A DNA stretch of 64,000 nucleotides from the NCBI GenBank assembly GCA_002432715.1, contig DJGJ01000064.1, positions 1 to 64,000 on the forward strand, read 5' to 3'. Below the pieces are notes generated by a model. That model saw nothing but the letters and a program-made list of their open reading frames with translations. It was not told the origin of the DNA and did no database searches. Each line of letters starts with the position of its first letter. The stretch's first letter is position 1. Positions 18,760-27,241 of the stretch are shown here, piece by piece. The stretch comes from Sphaerochaeta sp. UBA5849 (GTDB lineage: Bacteria > Spirochaetota > Spirochaetia > Sphaerochaetales > Sphaerochaetaceae). The position numbers were made by a program, and so were the translations under genes.

Positions 18760-19424
18760 ACGAATACCCCAAGAAGAAAGGTTGCGAGCAAGGGGACCGT
18801 GATATTGTCCAGCCCAAGCGGGGTAACAGCTTCTGTCAAAGCACTTACCAATGCAATCATCAGGGATATACCAAAAACCGAACCCAAACCAAGCGTACTG
18901 TATATGCCAAGTCCGATGAAGGTGACGGCAAAGCTTACAGCGGCCATGACCAGGGTCCCGAGATATGACTTGTCGGCAAAGGCGATGGGCAGCTTCTTTT
19001 TGCCCCACTTTGCCCCAAAGAGGCCAGCCAGTCCGTCTCCGTATCCCATGATCAGGACTCCGATGCTGCATGCAAGCGAAGAGACAATCCCCTGATGCTG
19101 CATCACCACCAAAATCAACAAGGTGATGGGGAAATAGACAAGACCGTAGTTGCGCTTGCGGTCATCCATGCCGAGTGCTTTTCCCCACCCCAAAAAGGTA
19201 AAAAGGCTGTTGACAATGATGAAAAATATGGGACCTACCAAAGCATAGCCCAAGCTGGTGAAGAAATTCACCTCGATGAACCACCAGTTGGAAACCCCGA
19301 TGTGAACGAACTTGCGCATCGATTCACCGGAAATCGAAAACCGATGTTTCAAAAAGATTCCCACTGCTATGACCAAGGCCAGGAAGGGAAACGATATCAG
19401 CAATCCAACTATGTTATTATTCAT
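18756..19424 (-). CDS. Phytol/dolichol kinase-like membrane protein (VTE5/CTP-dependent type)
   Basis: A membrane protein of about 222 residues in the phosphatidate cytidylyltransferase / SEC59 / phytol kinase group. Visible landmarks are KFVHIGVSNWW near the N-terminus, the MGYGDGLAGLFGAKWGKKKLP loop, ADKSYLGTL and TEAVTPLGLDNITVPL. The start is unsure: ATG codons at 19424 and 19433 both lack a good ribosome site. It is coupled to the DUF92 gene. Homologues of the consecutive plant kinases VTE5 and VTE6 side by side suggest two-step phosphorylation of an isoprenoid alcohol. Confidence 0.75.
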   Translation of the reverse strand: MNNNIVGLLISFPFLALVIAVGIFLKHRFSISGESMRKFVHIGVSNWWFIEVNFFTSLGYALVGPIFFIIVNSLFTFLGWGKALGMDDRKRNYGLVYFPITLLILVVMQHQGIVSSLACSIGVLIMGYGDGLAGLFGAKWGKKKLPIAFADKSYLGTLVMAAVSFAVTFIGLGIYSTLGLGSVFGISLMIALVSALTEAVTPLGLDNITVPLLATFLLGVFV

Positions 19425-19433
19425 ACGCGTCAT

Positions 19434-19706
19434 GATGCAGAGAATGTATAAAAATTTCAAGAGTTGATGCACAATGCAGACATGTGTACAAAAGAGCAAA
19501 AATGAATAGACGGAGAATTGACAGCACAGTTGCCTCGTGGTACCGTTTTAGTGCTTTCGATTTTGTGTTGCAGCTGGTACGCAATTCCTAAATGTTCGCA
19601 CGCGTGCGTTACTGAATCGCTCCCGCAGACAGGTAAGAGTTCAAGACTGCGCCACATGATGCAATATTGCAATGCAGGTGCAGTAGACCTGCGAAGGATG
19701 CTTTGA
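19434..19706. other. Divergent intergenic region with palindromes, 5' leader of the RRM gene
   Basis: No gene seen. Three symmetric elements precede the RRM protein gene: a perfect 12-bp palindrome CGCACGCGTGCG (19597-19608), a 10-bp palindrome GCAATATTGC (19661-19670), and a hairpin GCAGGT/ACCTGC with a 7-base loop (19674-19692) that ends directly before the GAAGGA ribosome site. The arrangement could form a structured leader. Confidence 0.45.
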
Positions 19707-19985
19707 ATGGCAAAGAAAATCTATGTTGGAAACCTGAGTTACAACACTTCCGAAGAAGAACTTCGGGACCTGTTCGCACAGTACGGCACCGTTGTCAGTG
19801 CCAATATCATCATTGACCGCGAAACCCGCCGTCCCAAAGGGTTCGGGTTCGTGGAAATGGCGGAGGATGCCGCAGCCGATGCTGCGATTTCCCAGCTTGA
19901 CGGCAAGGAAGTGGGCGGACGCAATCTTCGGGTAAACGAAGCTATTGCAAAGCCTCGGCCGGCACATGGGAATTATCGTAACTAA
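19707..19985 (+). CDS. RRM-type RNA-binding protein
   Basis: A single RNA-recognition-motif protein of 92 residues. RNP2 is KIYVGNLSY (residues 4-12) and RNP1 is KGFGFVEM (about residues 44-51). These are the aromatic RNA-contact positions of the fold. The tail is short and basic. Similar one-domain RRM proteins occur in spirochaetes and cyanobacteria, often as cold-responsive RNA chaperones; that role is an analogy here. It is monocistronic, ended by a strong terminator. Confidence 0.92.
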   Translation: MAKKIYVGNLSYNTSEEELRDLFAQYGTVVSANIIIDRETRRPKGFGFVEMAEDAAADAAISQLDGKEVGGRNLRVNEAIAKPRPAHGNYRN

Positions 19986-20012
19986 GCAGCCTTTGTATGA
20001 TTCAGTAACGGG

Positions 20013-20038
20013 AACGGAGCCTTGCGGCTCCGTTTTTT
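20013..20038 (+). terminator. Terminator of the RRM gene
   Basis: AACGGAGCC-TTGC-GGCTCCGTT hairpin followed by a T-run on the plus strand. It ends next to the stop of the convergent DUF1653 gene. Confidence 0.9.
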
Positions 20039-20039
20039 C

Positions 20040-20264
20040 TTATTGTGCTTCCTCCAGCTGAAAACGCAATACCCGCTTGCCGTCAGACTCCACTGTCTCG
20101 GTGAACATAGCATACGGACGAACCCACCACCAGGGGGTGCCAAGCGGGCGATACAGGACCATCGTCTCGAGTGTCTCGCTATCGATGACGGTATCCACCA
20201 CCTCATACAAACCACCCTTGAAGTGCCTATAGACTCCCTTTTGGATAGGTTTTGGTTCTACCAT
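20040..20264 (-). CDS. Small DUF1653-like protein
   Basis: A 74-residue protein of the DUF1653 type: a KGVYRHFKGGLYEVV opening, then ETLETMVLYRPL and WVRPYAMFTETVE. The function of the family is not established. The start at 20264 has AGGAGG nearby, inside the end of the preceding DUF2207 gene, and overlaps its stop by seven bases. It is the last gene of the lemA operon. Confidence 0.75.
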   Translation of the reverse strand: MVEPKPIQKGVYRHFKGGLYEVVDTVIDSETLETMVLYRPLGTPWWWVRPYAMFTETVESDGKRVLRFQLEEAQ

Positions 20265-22117
20265 GCGCCTCCTCCACCACCACCGAAACCACCGCCGCTG
20301 AATCCACTTGACCCAAAGGAGGAGTGGATCGGAGAGCGACTGCCACCCTTCGCCTGGGTGTAAACGGCTTTCTCCATGATCGAACCATGCAAACGATGGG
20401 ACAGCGCGCTGTAGAACACAGCATCCCTGATCGGGCGGCTGCCTACATACCACGAGGGTTGCTCGATGGCGATTTTGGCAAACTTCTTCGCCCAGACATC
20501 CTCAAGTCCCAATACAATGGCATAGCCAAGTACATGGTAGAAGAGCTGGGGATCGGAGTCGATCATCATCTTCAGCTTGTCCATCTCAACCTTGCTGATG
20601 AACTCTTTGTAACCGACAATCTGCTCAAGCTTCTGCTGGGCATATTCGCTTCGCTTGGCTGTCATGATCGTCAAGAAACCAAAATACACAGGGAAAATCA
20701 CTATAGCCAGGCTCATGACCGCCGAATAGGTCAGACCATGTCCCACCACCGAATATTCGAACAGAAAGGCAAGTCCGAACATCGCAATACAAAAGAGGGC
20801 CAGGGCAAAGAACTTGATCGTCCTCTTGGCCAGCGAGCTCATCACCCACGTTGCCGACAACCGACTGGCTGAAAGCATGGCGATGCCAAAACTGAAGAAC
20901 CCGATCACCAGGAAGGGAACCGTTTCGGCTGAAATATAGGTGATGGTCGAAGCAACAGCATTCAACACTGCAACCAAGGCGCCATACAGCATGGCGATGA
21001 TCCGCTTTTTCTCTGCGGTGCTGTCATTGAGTCTTCGCTCTCCCTTGAAGTAGGCATGTACGTCGGTTTTCGCCTTATTCAGGGCCTCGGCGAACTTTCC
21101 CTTCTCCAATTGCTTCAAGGTAACAGTCTCACCATCCCCGCATGCAAAGAACGCATCGAAGAGCCTCTTCTCATGAGCCTTGTTTGATGATGGCTCCTTG
21201 AGTTTGGTAAACAGGAAATCCTTTTTACCCTGTTCCTCGATAGTCAGACAACCTTGGTCGGCCCAGGCAAAAAGCATGCTGGTGACATCCTTGTTGTCCA
21301 CCACACCGTCGGCCAAATACCCGACTTCCATCGGGCTCAGCCCTTCTGGAGGATCGAAGCGCACCACTGGAATGAACAGCTCCTCCCGGCCATACCGACG
21401 AAACAGCATCGCAACATGGACACTTGCAACCAAGGCGACCAACCAGGCAACGATGGAAGCCGGCATGGTGTAATCGACAAAGGGTTTTACGTCGGAAAAG
21501 TAACCCTGCTCCATCTGTACACGCAAGGTAAGGGCTTCTGAGGGCATAAGGTTGCTTGCCCGGCCTTCGATGGTCCTTCCATCCGAACTGAGCTTGAAGA
21601 CACCCCGTTGGGCGGTTGAGCCGTAGGTTCCTCCGGTCAAGAAGATCATGGAAGGATCAACTGGTTTGGGAAAGGTGATGCGAAACGTCATCTCCTTGAT
21701 CGGAGCCTGCCAGCCCGGCCCAACCAGGTTGTAATAGAACTCGTCATACTCCTCATTGCGATCGTCCCCGATCACATAGGTATAGCGAATTTGATACTCT
21801 TTCAGGCCGGTGACGGTTCGATTCTCCGATCCCAGGCGGAAGGTCACCCAACCCGATGAAACGGAATCTTCCTGGATGGGCTCATTGGACTGGAGATCCT
21901 TCAGCTTGACCCGCACCTTGCCGAATTGGATGGGAATCTCGCGATAGATTCCGTGGCGCGGGGTGGAAAAGTTGGCCGTTATCTGCTCCTGTACCCGGTA
22001 GCTATTGTCCAAACCAGCCTCCATTTCAAGATGAAAGCGCTCAAACACATAGTCTTGTGCAAAGAGCAGAGGGATGCTGCAGAAGAGCAGAAGGACGAAA
22101 AGCAGTGTCCGTTTCAT
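20258..22117 (-). CDS. DUF2207 membrane protein with glycine-rich tail
   Basis: A 619-residue exported or membrane protein. A signal peptide (MKRTLLFVLLLFCSIPLLFAQ) leads into the DUF2207 extracellular beta domain (residues 22-220), then a membrane helix near residue 225, a cytosolic stretch, several helices (about 370-490) and a C-terminal GGGFGGGGGGAW tail. Gly-rich tails are common in this family and in the associated TPM/LemA systems. The function is unknown. Its start overlaps the lemA stop by one base (TAATG), so the two are co-translated. Confidence 0.8.
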   Translation of the reverse strand: MKRTLLFVLLLFCSIPLLFAQDYVFERFHLEMEAGLDNSYRVQEQITANFSTPRHGIYREIPIQFGKVRVKLKDLQSNEPIQEDSVSSGWVTFRLGSENRTVTGLKEYQIRYTYVIGDDRNEEYDEFYYNLVGPGWQAPIKEMTFRITFPKPVDPSMIFLTGGTYGSTAQRGVFKLSSDGRTIEGRASNLMPSEALTLRVQMEQGYFSDVKPFVDYTMPASIVAWLVALVASVHVAMLFRRYGREELFIPVVRFDPPEGLSPMEVGYLADGVVDNKDVTSMLFAWADQGCLTIEEQGKKDFLFTKLKEPSSNKAHEKRLFDAFFACGDGETVTLKQLEKGKFAEALNKAKTDVHAYFKGERRLNDSTAEKKRIIAMLYGALVAVLNAVASTITYISAETVPFLVIGFFSFGIAMLSASRLSATWVMSSLAKRTIKFFALALFCIAMFGLAFLFEYSVVGHGLTYSAVMSLAIVIFPVYFGFLTIMTAKRSEYAQQKLEQIVGYKEFISKVEMDKLKMMIDSDPQLFYHVLGYAIVLGLEDVWAKKFAKIAIEQPSWYVGSRPIRDAVFYSALSHRLHGSIMEKAVYTQAKGGSRSPIHSSFGSSGFSGGGFGGGGGGAW

Positions 22118-22668
22118 TAAAACTTGACCTCGACGCGGGCTCTTGCCTCTTCCTCGATGGTCAAATACGGCTTCTTTGCAAAATGGAAGATTGAAGCGAC
22201 CAAGGAAGAAGGGAACACCTCGATAATCGTATTCAGGCTCTTGATGATGGCATTGTAGTACTTGCGGGCCCCAAGCAGCTGTTCCTCGATTTTCTGCAGT
22301 TGTGCCTGAAGGTCCAGGAAGCCTTGGTTGGCTTTCAGGTCGGGATAGGCTTCGCTGAGGGCGAACAGGGATTTGAGGGTGGAGCTGAAGGCCTTGTCTG
22401 CAGCATCCTTATTCTCAAGACCTGTCGCACTGACGGCCTTGTTGCGTGCCTCGATGACTGCAGTCAGGGTTTTTTCCTCGTGTTTTGCATATCCCTTGAC
22501 GGTCTCCACCAGATTGGGAACCAAGTCATAGCGCTGCTTCAGGTGGGCATCGATTGCCGATTCAGCTTCCTCGCCTTGGTTTCTCAAGCGCACATACTTG
22601 TTATACACGCTGACCACATACAAACCGATCAAGATGACGACACCAATGAGAATATACAAAATTGTCAT
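22117..22668 (-). CDS. lemA: LemA family protein
   Basis: A 183-residue protein. One N-terminal membrane helix (ILYILIGVVILIGLYVVSVYNKYVRLRN) is followed by a mainly helical domain with the conserved RYDLVPNLVETVKGYAKHE and KYYNAIIKSLNTIIEVFPSSLVASIFHF segments. GGGAGG lies before the ATG at 22668. LemA genes frequently neighbour DUF2207 or TPM genes, as here. The cellular role is unresolved. Confidence 0.9.
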   Translation of the reverse strand: MTILYILIGVVILIGLYVVSVYNKYVRLRNQGEEAESAIDAHLKQRYDLVPNLVETVKGYAKHEEKTLTAVIEARNKAVSATGLENKDAADKAFSSTLKSLFALSEAYPDLKANQGFLDLQAQLQKIEEQLLGARKYYNAIIKSLNTIIEVFPSSLVASIFHFAKKPYLTIEEEARARVEVKF

Positions 22669-22776
22669 ACCAACCTCCCTGTCGGAAATATCAGTTCCCA
22701 GCATGCTGCAAGGGAGGCCGTCGGTCAAGAGTTCGGCAAAATAAGGAAGAGGGAAGCTTGCATTCGAGCTAATTCT

Positions 22777-22815
22777 ACTGTATCTTTATTCGTGTAAATC
22801 GCATAAATATTCCAT
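22777..22815 (+). promoter_or_regulatory. Tandem ARG boxes upstream of argR
   Basis: Two 18-bp sites are separated by exactly 3 bp, the classic ArgR layout. Read on the minus strand, site 1 (22777-22794) is CACGAATAAAGATACAGT, which agrees at 14 of 18 positions with the Bacillus ArgR/AhrC box CATGAATAAAAATKCAAK. Site 2 (22798-22815) is weaker (11 of 18). The sites lie 18-56 bases before the argR ATG, consistent with autoregulation. Confidence 0.55.
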
Positions 22816-22833
22816 TCCAGGAGAATCCAAACC

Positions 22834-23304
22834 ATGAGGGAACGACACAACAGGCTGGCGGTCGTCAAGGAATTGATCAAAAACAACCGCATCGACAACC
22901 AGGATACGTTGCTGGAGATGCTCAGGACCGAAGGGTACTCGGTTACCCAGGCTACACTCTCGCGAGACTTGAAAATGCTCAAAGTGGGCAAAATCAGCGA
23001 TGGCTGGTCGGGGTACTACTACAGTCTTCCCGAGAATGACTTGATCAGTGAGTCTGAGAAAAGCTATATCCAGGATGTCCGCAGAGGCATTTTATCCATT
23101 GAATTTTCCGGCAACTTCGGAGTCATCAAGACCAGGCCCGGTCATGCCAATTCGGTTGGCATCGCCTTGGACGTGCTTGCCATCCCGGAAATCCTCGGCA
23201 CCCTGGCAGGCGATGATACCATTTTCGTCATCCTCCGCGAAGGAATGACCAAAGAAGATTTGCAGGAAAGTTTCAAAACCCGCATTCCCGACATAGAGGA
23301 GTAA
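22834..23304 (+). CDS. argR: Arginine repressor ArgR
   Basis: A 156-residue transcription factor. The N-terminal winged helix ends in the signature SVTQATLSRDLKMLKV, and the C-terminal hexamerisation and arginine-binding domain carries GHANSVGIALD and GDDTIFVI. AGGAG precedes the ATG. It is monocistronic, followed by a terminator with a 16-bp stem. It likely controls arginine metabolism and perhaps carAB at the right end of this window. Confidence 0.93.
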   Translation: MRERHNRLAVVKELIKNNRIDNQDTLLEMLRTEGYSVTQATLSRDLKMLKVGKISDGWSGYYYSLPENDLISESEKSYIQDVRRGILSIEFSGNFGVIKTRPGHANSVGIALDVLAIPEILGTLAGDDTIFVILREGMTKEDLQESFKTRIPDIEE

Positions 23305-23315
23305 AGCCACCTTGC

Positions 23316-23356
23316 ACACAAAAGCCCCTCCGCTTACAATGGAGGGGCTTTTGTGT
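23316..23356 (+). terminator. Terminator of argR
   Basis: A 16-bp perfect stem (ACACAAAAGCCCCTCC and its complement) with a 9-base loop. Its 3' arm contains TTTT. Confidence 0.88.
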
Positions 23357-23375
23357 ACCATCAGGAGAAGACCAT

Positions 23376-24947
23376 ATGAAGTATAAGAATCTCGATACCA
23401 GCAATGCATTCAAACAGTTGCAGGCCCTGCCTGCAAGCGACCTGAAAATCGTATTGAAGGCGGACCGCATCAAGGCCTACCATGCAAATGCAGGAGGAGG
23501 CCTTACCTACCACTATGGTGCCATGCCCGTTGCAGAGGAGCATTTGAAGGTATTGCAACAGCTCAGCGACGAGTTGTCATTGACTGATAAGTACCAAGCC
23601 TTGGTCGATGGACAGGTCATGAATACCGGCGAGAATCGGTTGGTGCTCCACCATCTGACCCGTGGCCGGGTAGGGAAACCCGTACATGCCGACTCCGAGG
23701 ACAAGGAAGCCTTCTACCAGGCACAGTTGGAGAAGATCAAGCGTTTCTCCGACCAGGTTCGCAGTGGGGCCATTCTTGGGTCCACGGGCAAGAAGTTCTC
23801 CACTGTGGTGCAGATCGGCATCGGCGGCAGCGACCTGGGTCCCCGGGCACTCTATCTCGCTCTCAAAGGATGGTGCACGAGTGCCGGCATCGAGTTGCTC
23901 GATGCACAGTTCATCAGCAATGTCGATCCCGACGATGCTCAAGCGGTCCTGGCGGGCCTCGATTTGGAAAGCACGCTCTTCATCCTGGTCTCCAAGAGCG
24001 GAACAACCCTGGAAACCCTCACCAACCGGGACCTTGTCTTCCAAGCCATCGCCGACAGCGGCATCAGGGGCATCGATCCGGCAAAACACATGGTCGCAGT
24101 AACCAGCAAGACCAGTCCGCTTGCCTCATCCTCCACTGTGCTCGATTCCTTCTTCATCGATGACTACATCGGCGGCCGCTACAGCTCCACCAGTGCGGTG
24201 GGAGGGGTCATTCTCTCCCTTGCCTTCGGCTTCGACACCTTCAGAACCTTCCTTGATGGAGCCCATGAAGCCGATATGCTTGCACTCAATCCCAAGGTGA
24301 AGGAGAACGCCGCCCTGCTCGATGCACTCTTGGGTGTATATCTTCGCAATGTCCTTCACTATCCCACAACGGCAATCCTGCCCTATTCACAGGCCTTGAG
24401 CCGGTTCCCCGCCCATCTGCAGCAGTTGGACATGGAGAGCAACGGCAAGCAGGTGAACCGGGACGGACAGCGCCTCTCCTACCCGACTGGACCGGTCATT
24501 TTCGGCGAGCCGGGCACCAACGGCCAGCACTCCTTTTATCAGTTGCTGCATCAGGGAACCGATATCGTACCCCTGCAGTTCATCGGGTTTTCCGAGTCGC
24601 AGTACCACAAGGATGTCGTAGTGGAAGGCTCCACCAGCCAAGAAAAGCTCAACGCCAACCTGGTTGCCCAAATTGTTGCTTTCGCCTTGGGCAAGAACGA
24701 TGCTAATGCAAACAAACAGTTTGCCGGTAATCGGCCGTCCTCTCTTCTGTCCGCCAAGCAGCTCGACCCCAGAGCGCTCGGCGCCTTGTTGGCCCACTTT
24801 GAGAACAAGGTCATGTTCCAAGGGTTTGTCTGGAACCTCAACAGCTTCGACCAGGAAGGAGTCCAGCTGGGCAAGGTCCTGGCAACCAAGGTCCTGGATG
24901 GGTGCAAGGGCGATGAAGTGCTCAAGGCATTCGCAGAACTGCTCTAG
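23376..24947 (+). CDS. pgi: Glucose-6-phosphate isomerase
   Basis: Glycolytic and gluconeogenic isomerase of 523 residues. The phosphate-binding loops GIGGSDLGPRALY and VSKSGTTLET are present, and the catalytic region includes FGEPGTNGQHSFYQLLHQG with the conserved Glu and His. It belongs to the long bacterial-eukaryotic PGI type. A ribosome site (AGGAG, 23363-23367) precedes the ATG. A GC-rich hairpin follows the gene. Confidence 0.95.
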   Translation: MKYKNLDTSNAFKQLQALPASDLKIVLKADRIKAYHANAGGGLTYHYGAMPVAEEHLKVLQQLSDELSLTDKYQALVDGQVMNTGENRLVLHHLTRGRVGKPVHADSEDKEAFYQAQLEKIKRFSDQVRSGAILGSTGKKFSTVVQIGIGGSDLGPRALYLALKGWCTSAGIELLDAQFISNVDPDDAQAVLAGLDLESTLFILVSKSGTTLETLTNRDLVFQAIADSGIRGIDPAKHMVAVTSKTSPLASSSTVLDSFFIDDYIGGRYSSTSAVGGVILSLAFGFDTFRTFLDGAHEADMLALNPKVKENAALLDALLGVYLRNVLHYPTTAILPYSQALSRFPAHLQQLDMESNGKQVNRDGQRLSYPTGPVIFGEPGTNGQHSFYQLLHQGTDIVPLQFIGFSESQYHKDVVVEGSTSQEKLNANLVAQIVAFALGKNDANANKQFAGNRPSSLLSAKQLDPRALGALLAHFENKVMFQGFVWNLNSFDQEGVQLGKVLATKVLDGCKGDEVLKAFAELL

Positions 24948-24957
24948 GTGATCTGCG

Positions 24958-24980
24958 GCCCCGGACCGGGGCTGTTTCTT
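24958..24980 (+). terminator. Terminator after pgi
   Basis: GCCCC-GGACC-GGGGC hairpin followed by TGTTTCTTTT, eleven bases after the pgi stop. Confidence 0.7.
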
Positions 24981-25030
24981 TTGCTTTTCACGCATCTTCA
25001 AGGAAAATGGTTGTCGTTGTTCCGTCTTTT

Positions 25031-25060
25031 CACTATTATCGTTAGCAACCTAACAAATAG
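25031..25060 (+). promoter_or_regulatory. MarR-type operator
   Basis: A perfect palindrome GTTAG-CAAC-CTAAC (25041-25054) sits inside a broader imperfect one (ACTATT 25032-25037, AATAGT 25056-25061). It ends about 10 bases before the marR start codon, so a protein bound there would block transcription of marR and the exporter genes. The layout is typical of MarR autorepressors. Confidence 0.7.
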
Positions 25061-25070
25061 TCTGGAGCTC

Positions 25071-25514
25071 ATGGAAACAACACCGCACATTGGATTCACC
25101 ATTAAAACCCTCTCTCATCGTATTGGAAGGAATCTTGGACAACAACTTCGCTTGGGCCATGACTCTACTTCCACTGCAGTACGCAGTCCCATTCTTGGAT
25201 ACTTTGCCCACCATGAAAAAGAAACCGTCCTGCAAAGCGAACTGCAACAGCATCTGCTTATCAGGCGTTCGACCATGACCAATATCCTTTGCGGCATGGA
25301 GGGCGAGGGCCTGATAACCAGGGAGGATTGCCTTACCGATAAACGGCAGAAACAAGTCCGCCTGACCGCGAAAGCAAAGGCCCTGTGCAGCGAACACCTC
25401 AAACTGGTCAATGAGTTCGAGGCCTCACTCAGAAGCTGCCTCACCGATGAGGAACTGCATCAGTTCTTCACCATCACGGAGAAACTGAATCACCAATTGG
25501 ATACCGAATTATGA
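25071..25514 (+). CDS. MarR-family transcriptional regulator
   Basis: A 147-residue winged-helix regulator. The recognition region (SELQQHLLIRRSTMTNILCGMEGEGLI) and the wing (DKRQKQVRLT) are clear, with dimerisation helices at both ends. I chose the start at 25071, preceded by GGAG. The stop overlaps the start of the first ABC gene (ATGA). It probably represses this exporter and responds to an exported compound; the ligand is unknown. Confidence 0.88.
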   Translation: METTPHIGFTIKTLSHRIGRNLGQQLRLGHDSTSTAVRSPILGYFAHHEKETVLQSELQQHLLIRRSTMTNILCGMEGEGLITREDCLTDKRQKQVRLTAKAKALCSEHLKLVNEFEASLRSCLTDEELHQFFTITEKLNHQLDTEL

Positions 25515-27241
25515 TACGAAACCTGACAAAACAAGCAAAAGGGAACCTGGTTCCCACCTTCCTGACCATCCTCTTCGTCATTCTTGAGGTTGTCATGGAT
25601 GTCACCATCCCCTTCTTGATGGCCTTCCTGCTGGACAGGGGTGTTGATGCAGGCAACCTCAACGAAATCTTCAAGTGGGGGGCGTTGCTGTTGTTCTGTG
25701 CCTTGATAGCCCTGCTGTTCGGGGTGCTCTCCGGCCACTTTGCCGCAAAGGCTTCCACCGGTTTTGCACGCAATGTACGAAAAAGCCTCTTTTATCGGGT
25801 TCAGGACTTCTCGTTCTCCAACATAGACAAGTTCTCCACCGCTTCGCTGGTCACCAGGATGACCAGCGACGTCACGAACATCCAGCAAGCCTATCAGATG
25901 CTTACCAGAATTGCTGTGCGAAGCCCTGTCATGCTGCTCTTCAGTTTTGTGATGGCCTACAACATCAATGCACGCCTGAGCATGGTGTACTTGGTGGCGA
26001 TTCCCGTTCTTGGCATCGGTCTTTTCTTTCTGATCCGCGCTGCCTATCCGATTTTCACCCGCGTCTTCAAGATCTACGATCGGCTCAACATGGTGGTGCA
26101 GGAGAACATTCGGGGTATCAGGGTGGTGAAGTCGTTTGTTCGTGAGGAGCATGAGAAAACAAAGTTCAACGCCGTCTCCGATGAGATTTACCAGAATTCC
26201 ACGAAAGCAGAAAAAATTGTGGCGTTCAACAGCCCGTTGATGCAGGGGACGATGTACCTGTCCATCCTTGCGATCTCCTACATCGCCGCCCGCCTGATCG
26301 TCTCATCCTCCATGACCACCGGCCAGCTGATGAGCTTCATCACCTACACTTCACAGATCCTGATGAGCCTGATGATGCTCTCGATGGTCATCGTCATGCT
26401 GACCATCAGCAAAGCCTCAGCCCAAAGAATCGAAGAGGTGTTGTCCGAGCAGAACAGCCTGGACCCGAACATCGACGGGCTGAAAACCATAGCCGATGGA
26501 TCGATAACCTTTGAACATGTCGACTTCAGCTACTTCAACAGTGAAGAAAAGCGATGCCTGTACGATATCAATCTGCACATCGAGAGCGGACAGACGGTGG
26601 GCATCCTCGGCCCGACCGGCAGTGCAAAAACCACGCTGGTACAGCTCATCCCCCGTCTCTACGACGTGCTGTCCGGTTCGGTGAAAGTCGGAGGAGTCGA
26701 TGTCCGACGGTACAACCTCGAAAGCCTCAGGGAGGAGGTTGCGATGGTCCTGCAAAAGAACATCCTCTTCAGTGGAACCATTGCAGAGAACCTGCGATGG
26801 GGAGCCGAGCACGCCAGTGATGAAGAGCTTGTCCAGGCCTGCAGGATCGCCCAAGCCGATTCGTTCATCAGAGCCATGGCAAACGGGTACGAGACGCATA
26901 TTGAACAGGACGGCTCAAACGTATCAGGAGGACAGAAACAGCGATTGTGCATCGCCCGAGCCCTGCTGAAGAAACCCAAGATCCTGATTCTCGACGACTC
27001 AACCAGCGCTGTGGATACCAAAACCGATGCAGCCATCCGCAAGGCCATGGCAACTGAACTGAAGGATACTACAAAGATCATCATCGCCCAGCGGGTTGCA
27101 TCCGTCGAGGATGCCGACCAGATCATCATGCTTGATGACGGTCACATCCAGGCGGTGGGGACTCACCAACAGCTGCTCGACTCCTGCCCGCGCTATCAGG
27201 AACTCTATGCTGCACAGCTGCGCAAGGAGGAACAAGCATGA
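25511..27241 (+). CDS. ABC exporter half-transporter with a degenerate catalytic site
   Basis: A 576-residue fused membrane/ATPase protein. Six helices (about 15-310) are followed by the nucleotide-binding domain with Walker A GPTGSAKTT (about residue 367; Ala replaces the second Gly), signature VSGGQKQRL and Walker B ILILDDS. The catalytic Glu after Walker B is Asp, which marks the non-hydrolysing site of heterodimeric exporters such as TM287/288. It is coupled to marR before it and to the partner after it by four-base overlaps. Confidence 0.9.
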   Translation: MIRNLTKQAKGNLVPTFLTILFVILEVVMDVTIPFLMAFLLDRGVDAGNLNEIFKWGALLLFCALIALLFGVLSGHFAAKASTGFARNVRKSLFYRVQDFSFSNIDKFSTASLVTRMTSDVTNIQQAYQMLTRIAVRSPVMLLFSFVMAYNINARLSMVYLVAIPVLGIGLFFLIRAAYPIFTRVFKIYDRLNMVVQENIRGIRVVKSFVREEHEKTKFNAVSDEIYQNSTKAEKIVAFNSPLMQGTMYLSILAISYIAARLIVSSSMTTGQLMSFITYTSQILMSLMMLSMVIVMLTISKASAQRIEEVLSEQNSLDPNIDGLKTIADGSITFEHVDFSYFNSEEKRCLYDINLHIESGQTVGILGPTGSAKTTLVQLIPRLYDVLSGSVKVGGVDVRRYNLESLREEVAMVLQKNILFSGTIAENLRWGAEHASDEELVQACRIAQADSFIRAMANGYETHIEQDGSNVSGGQKQRLCIARALLKKPKILILDDSTSAVDTKTDAAIRKAMATELKDTTKIIIAQRVASVEDADQIIMLDDGHIQAVGTHQQLLDSCPRYQELYAAQLRKEEQA

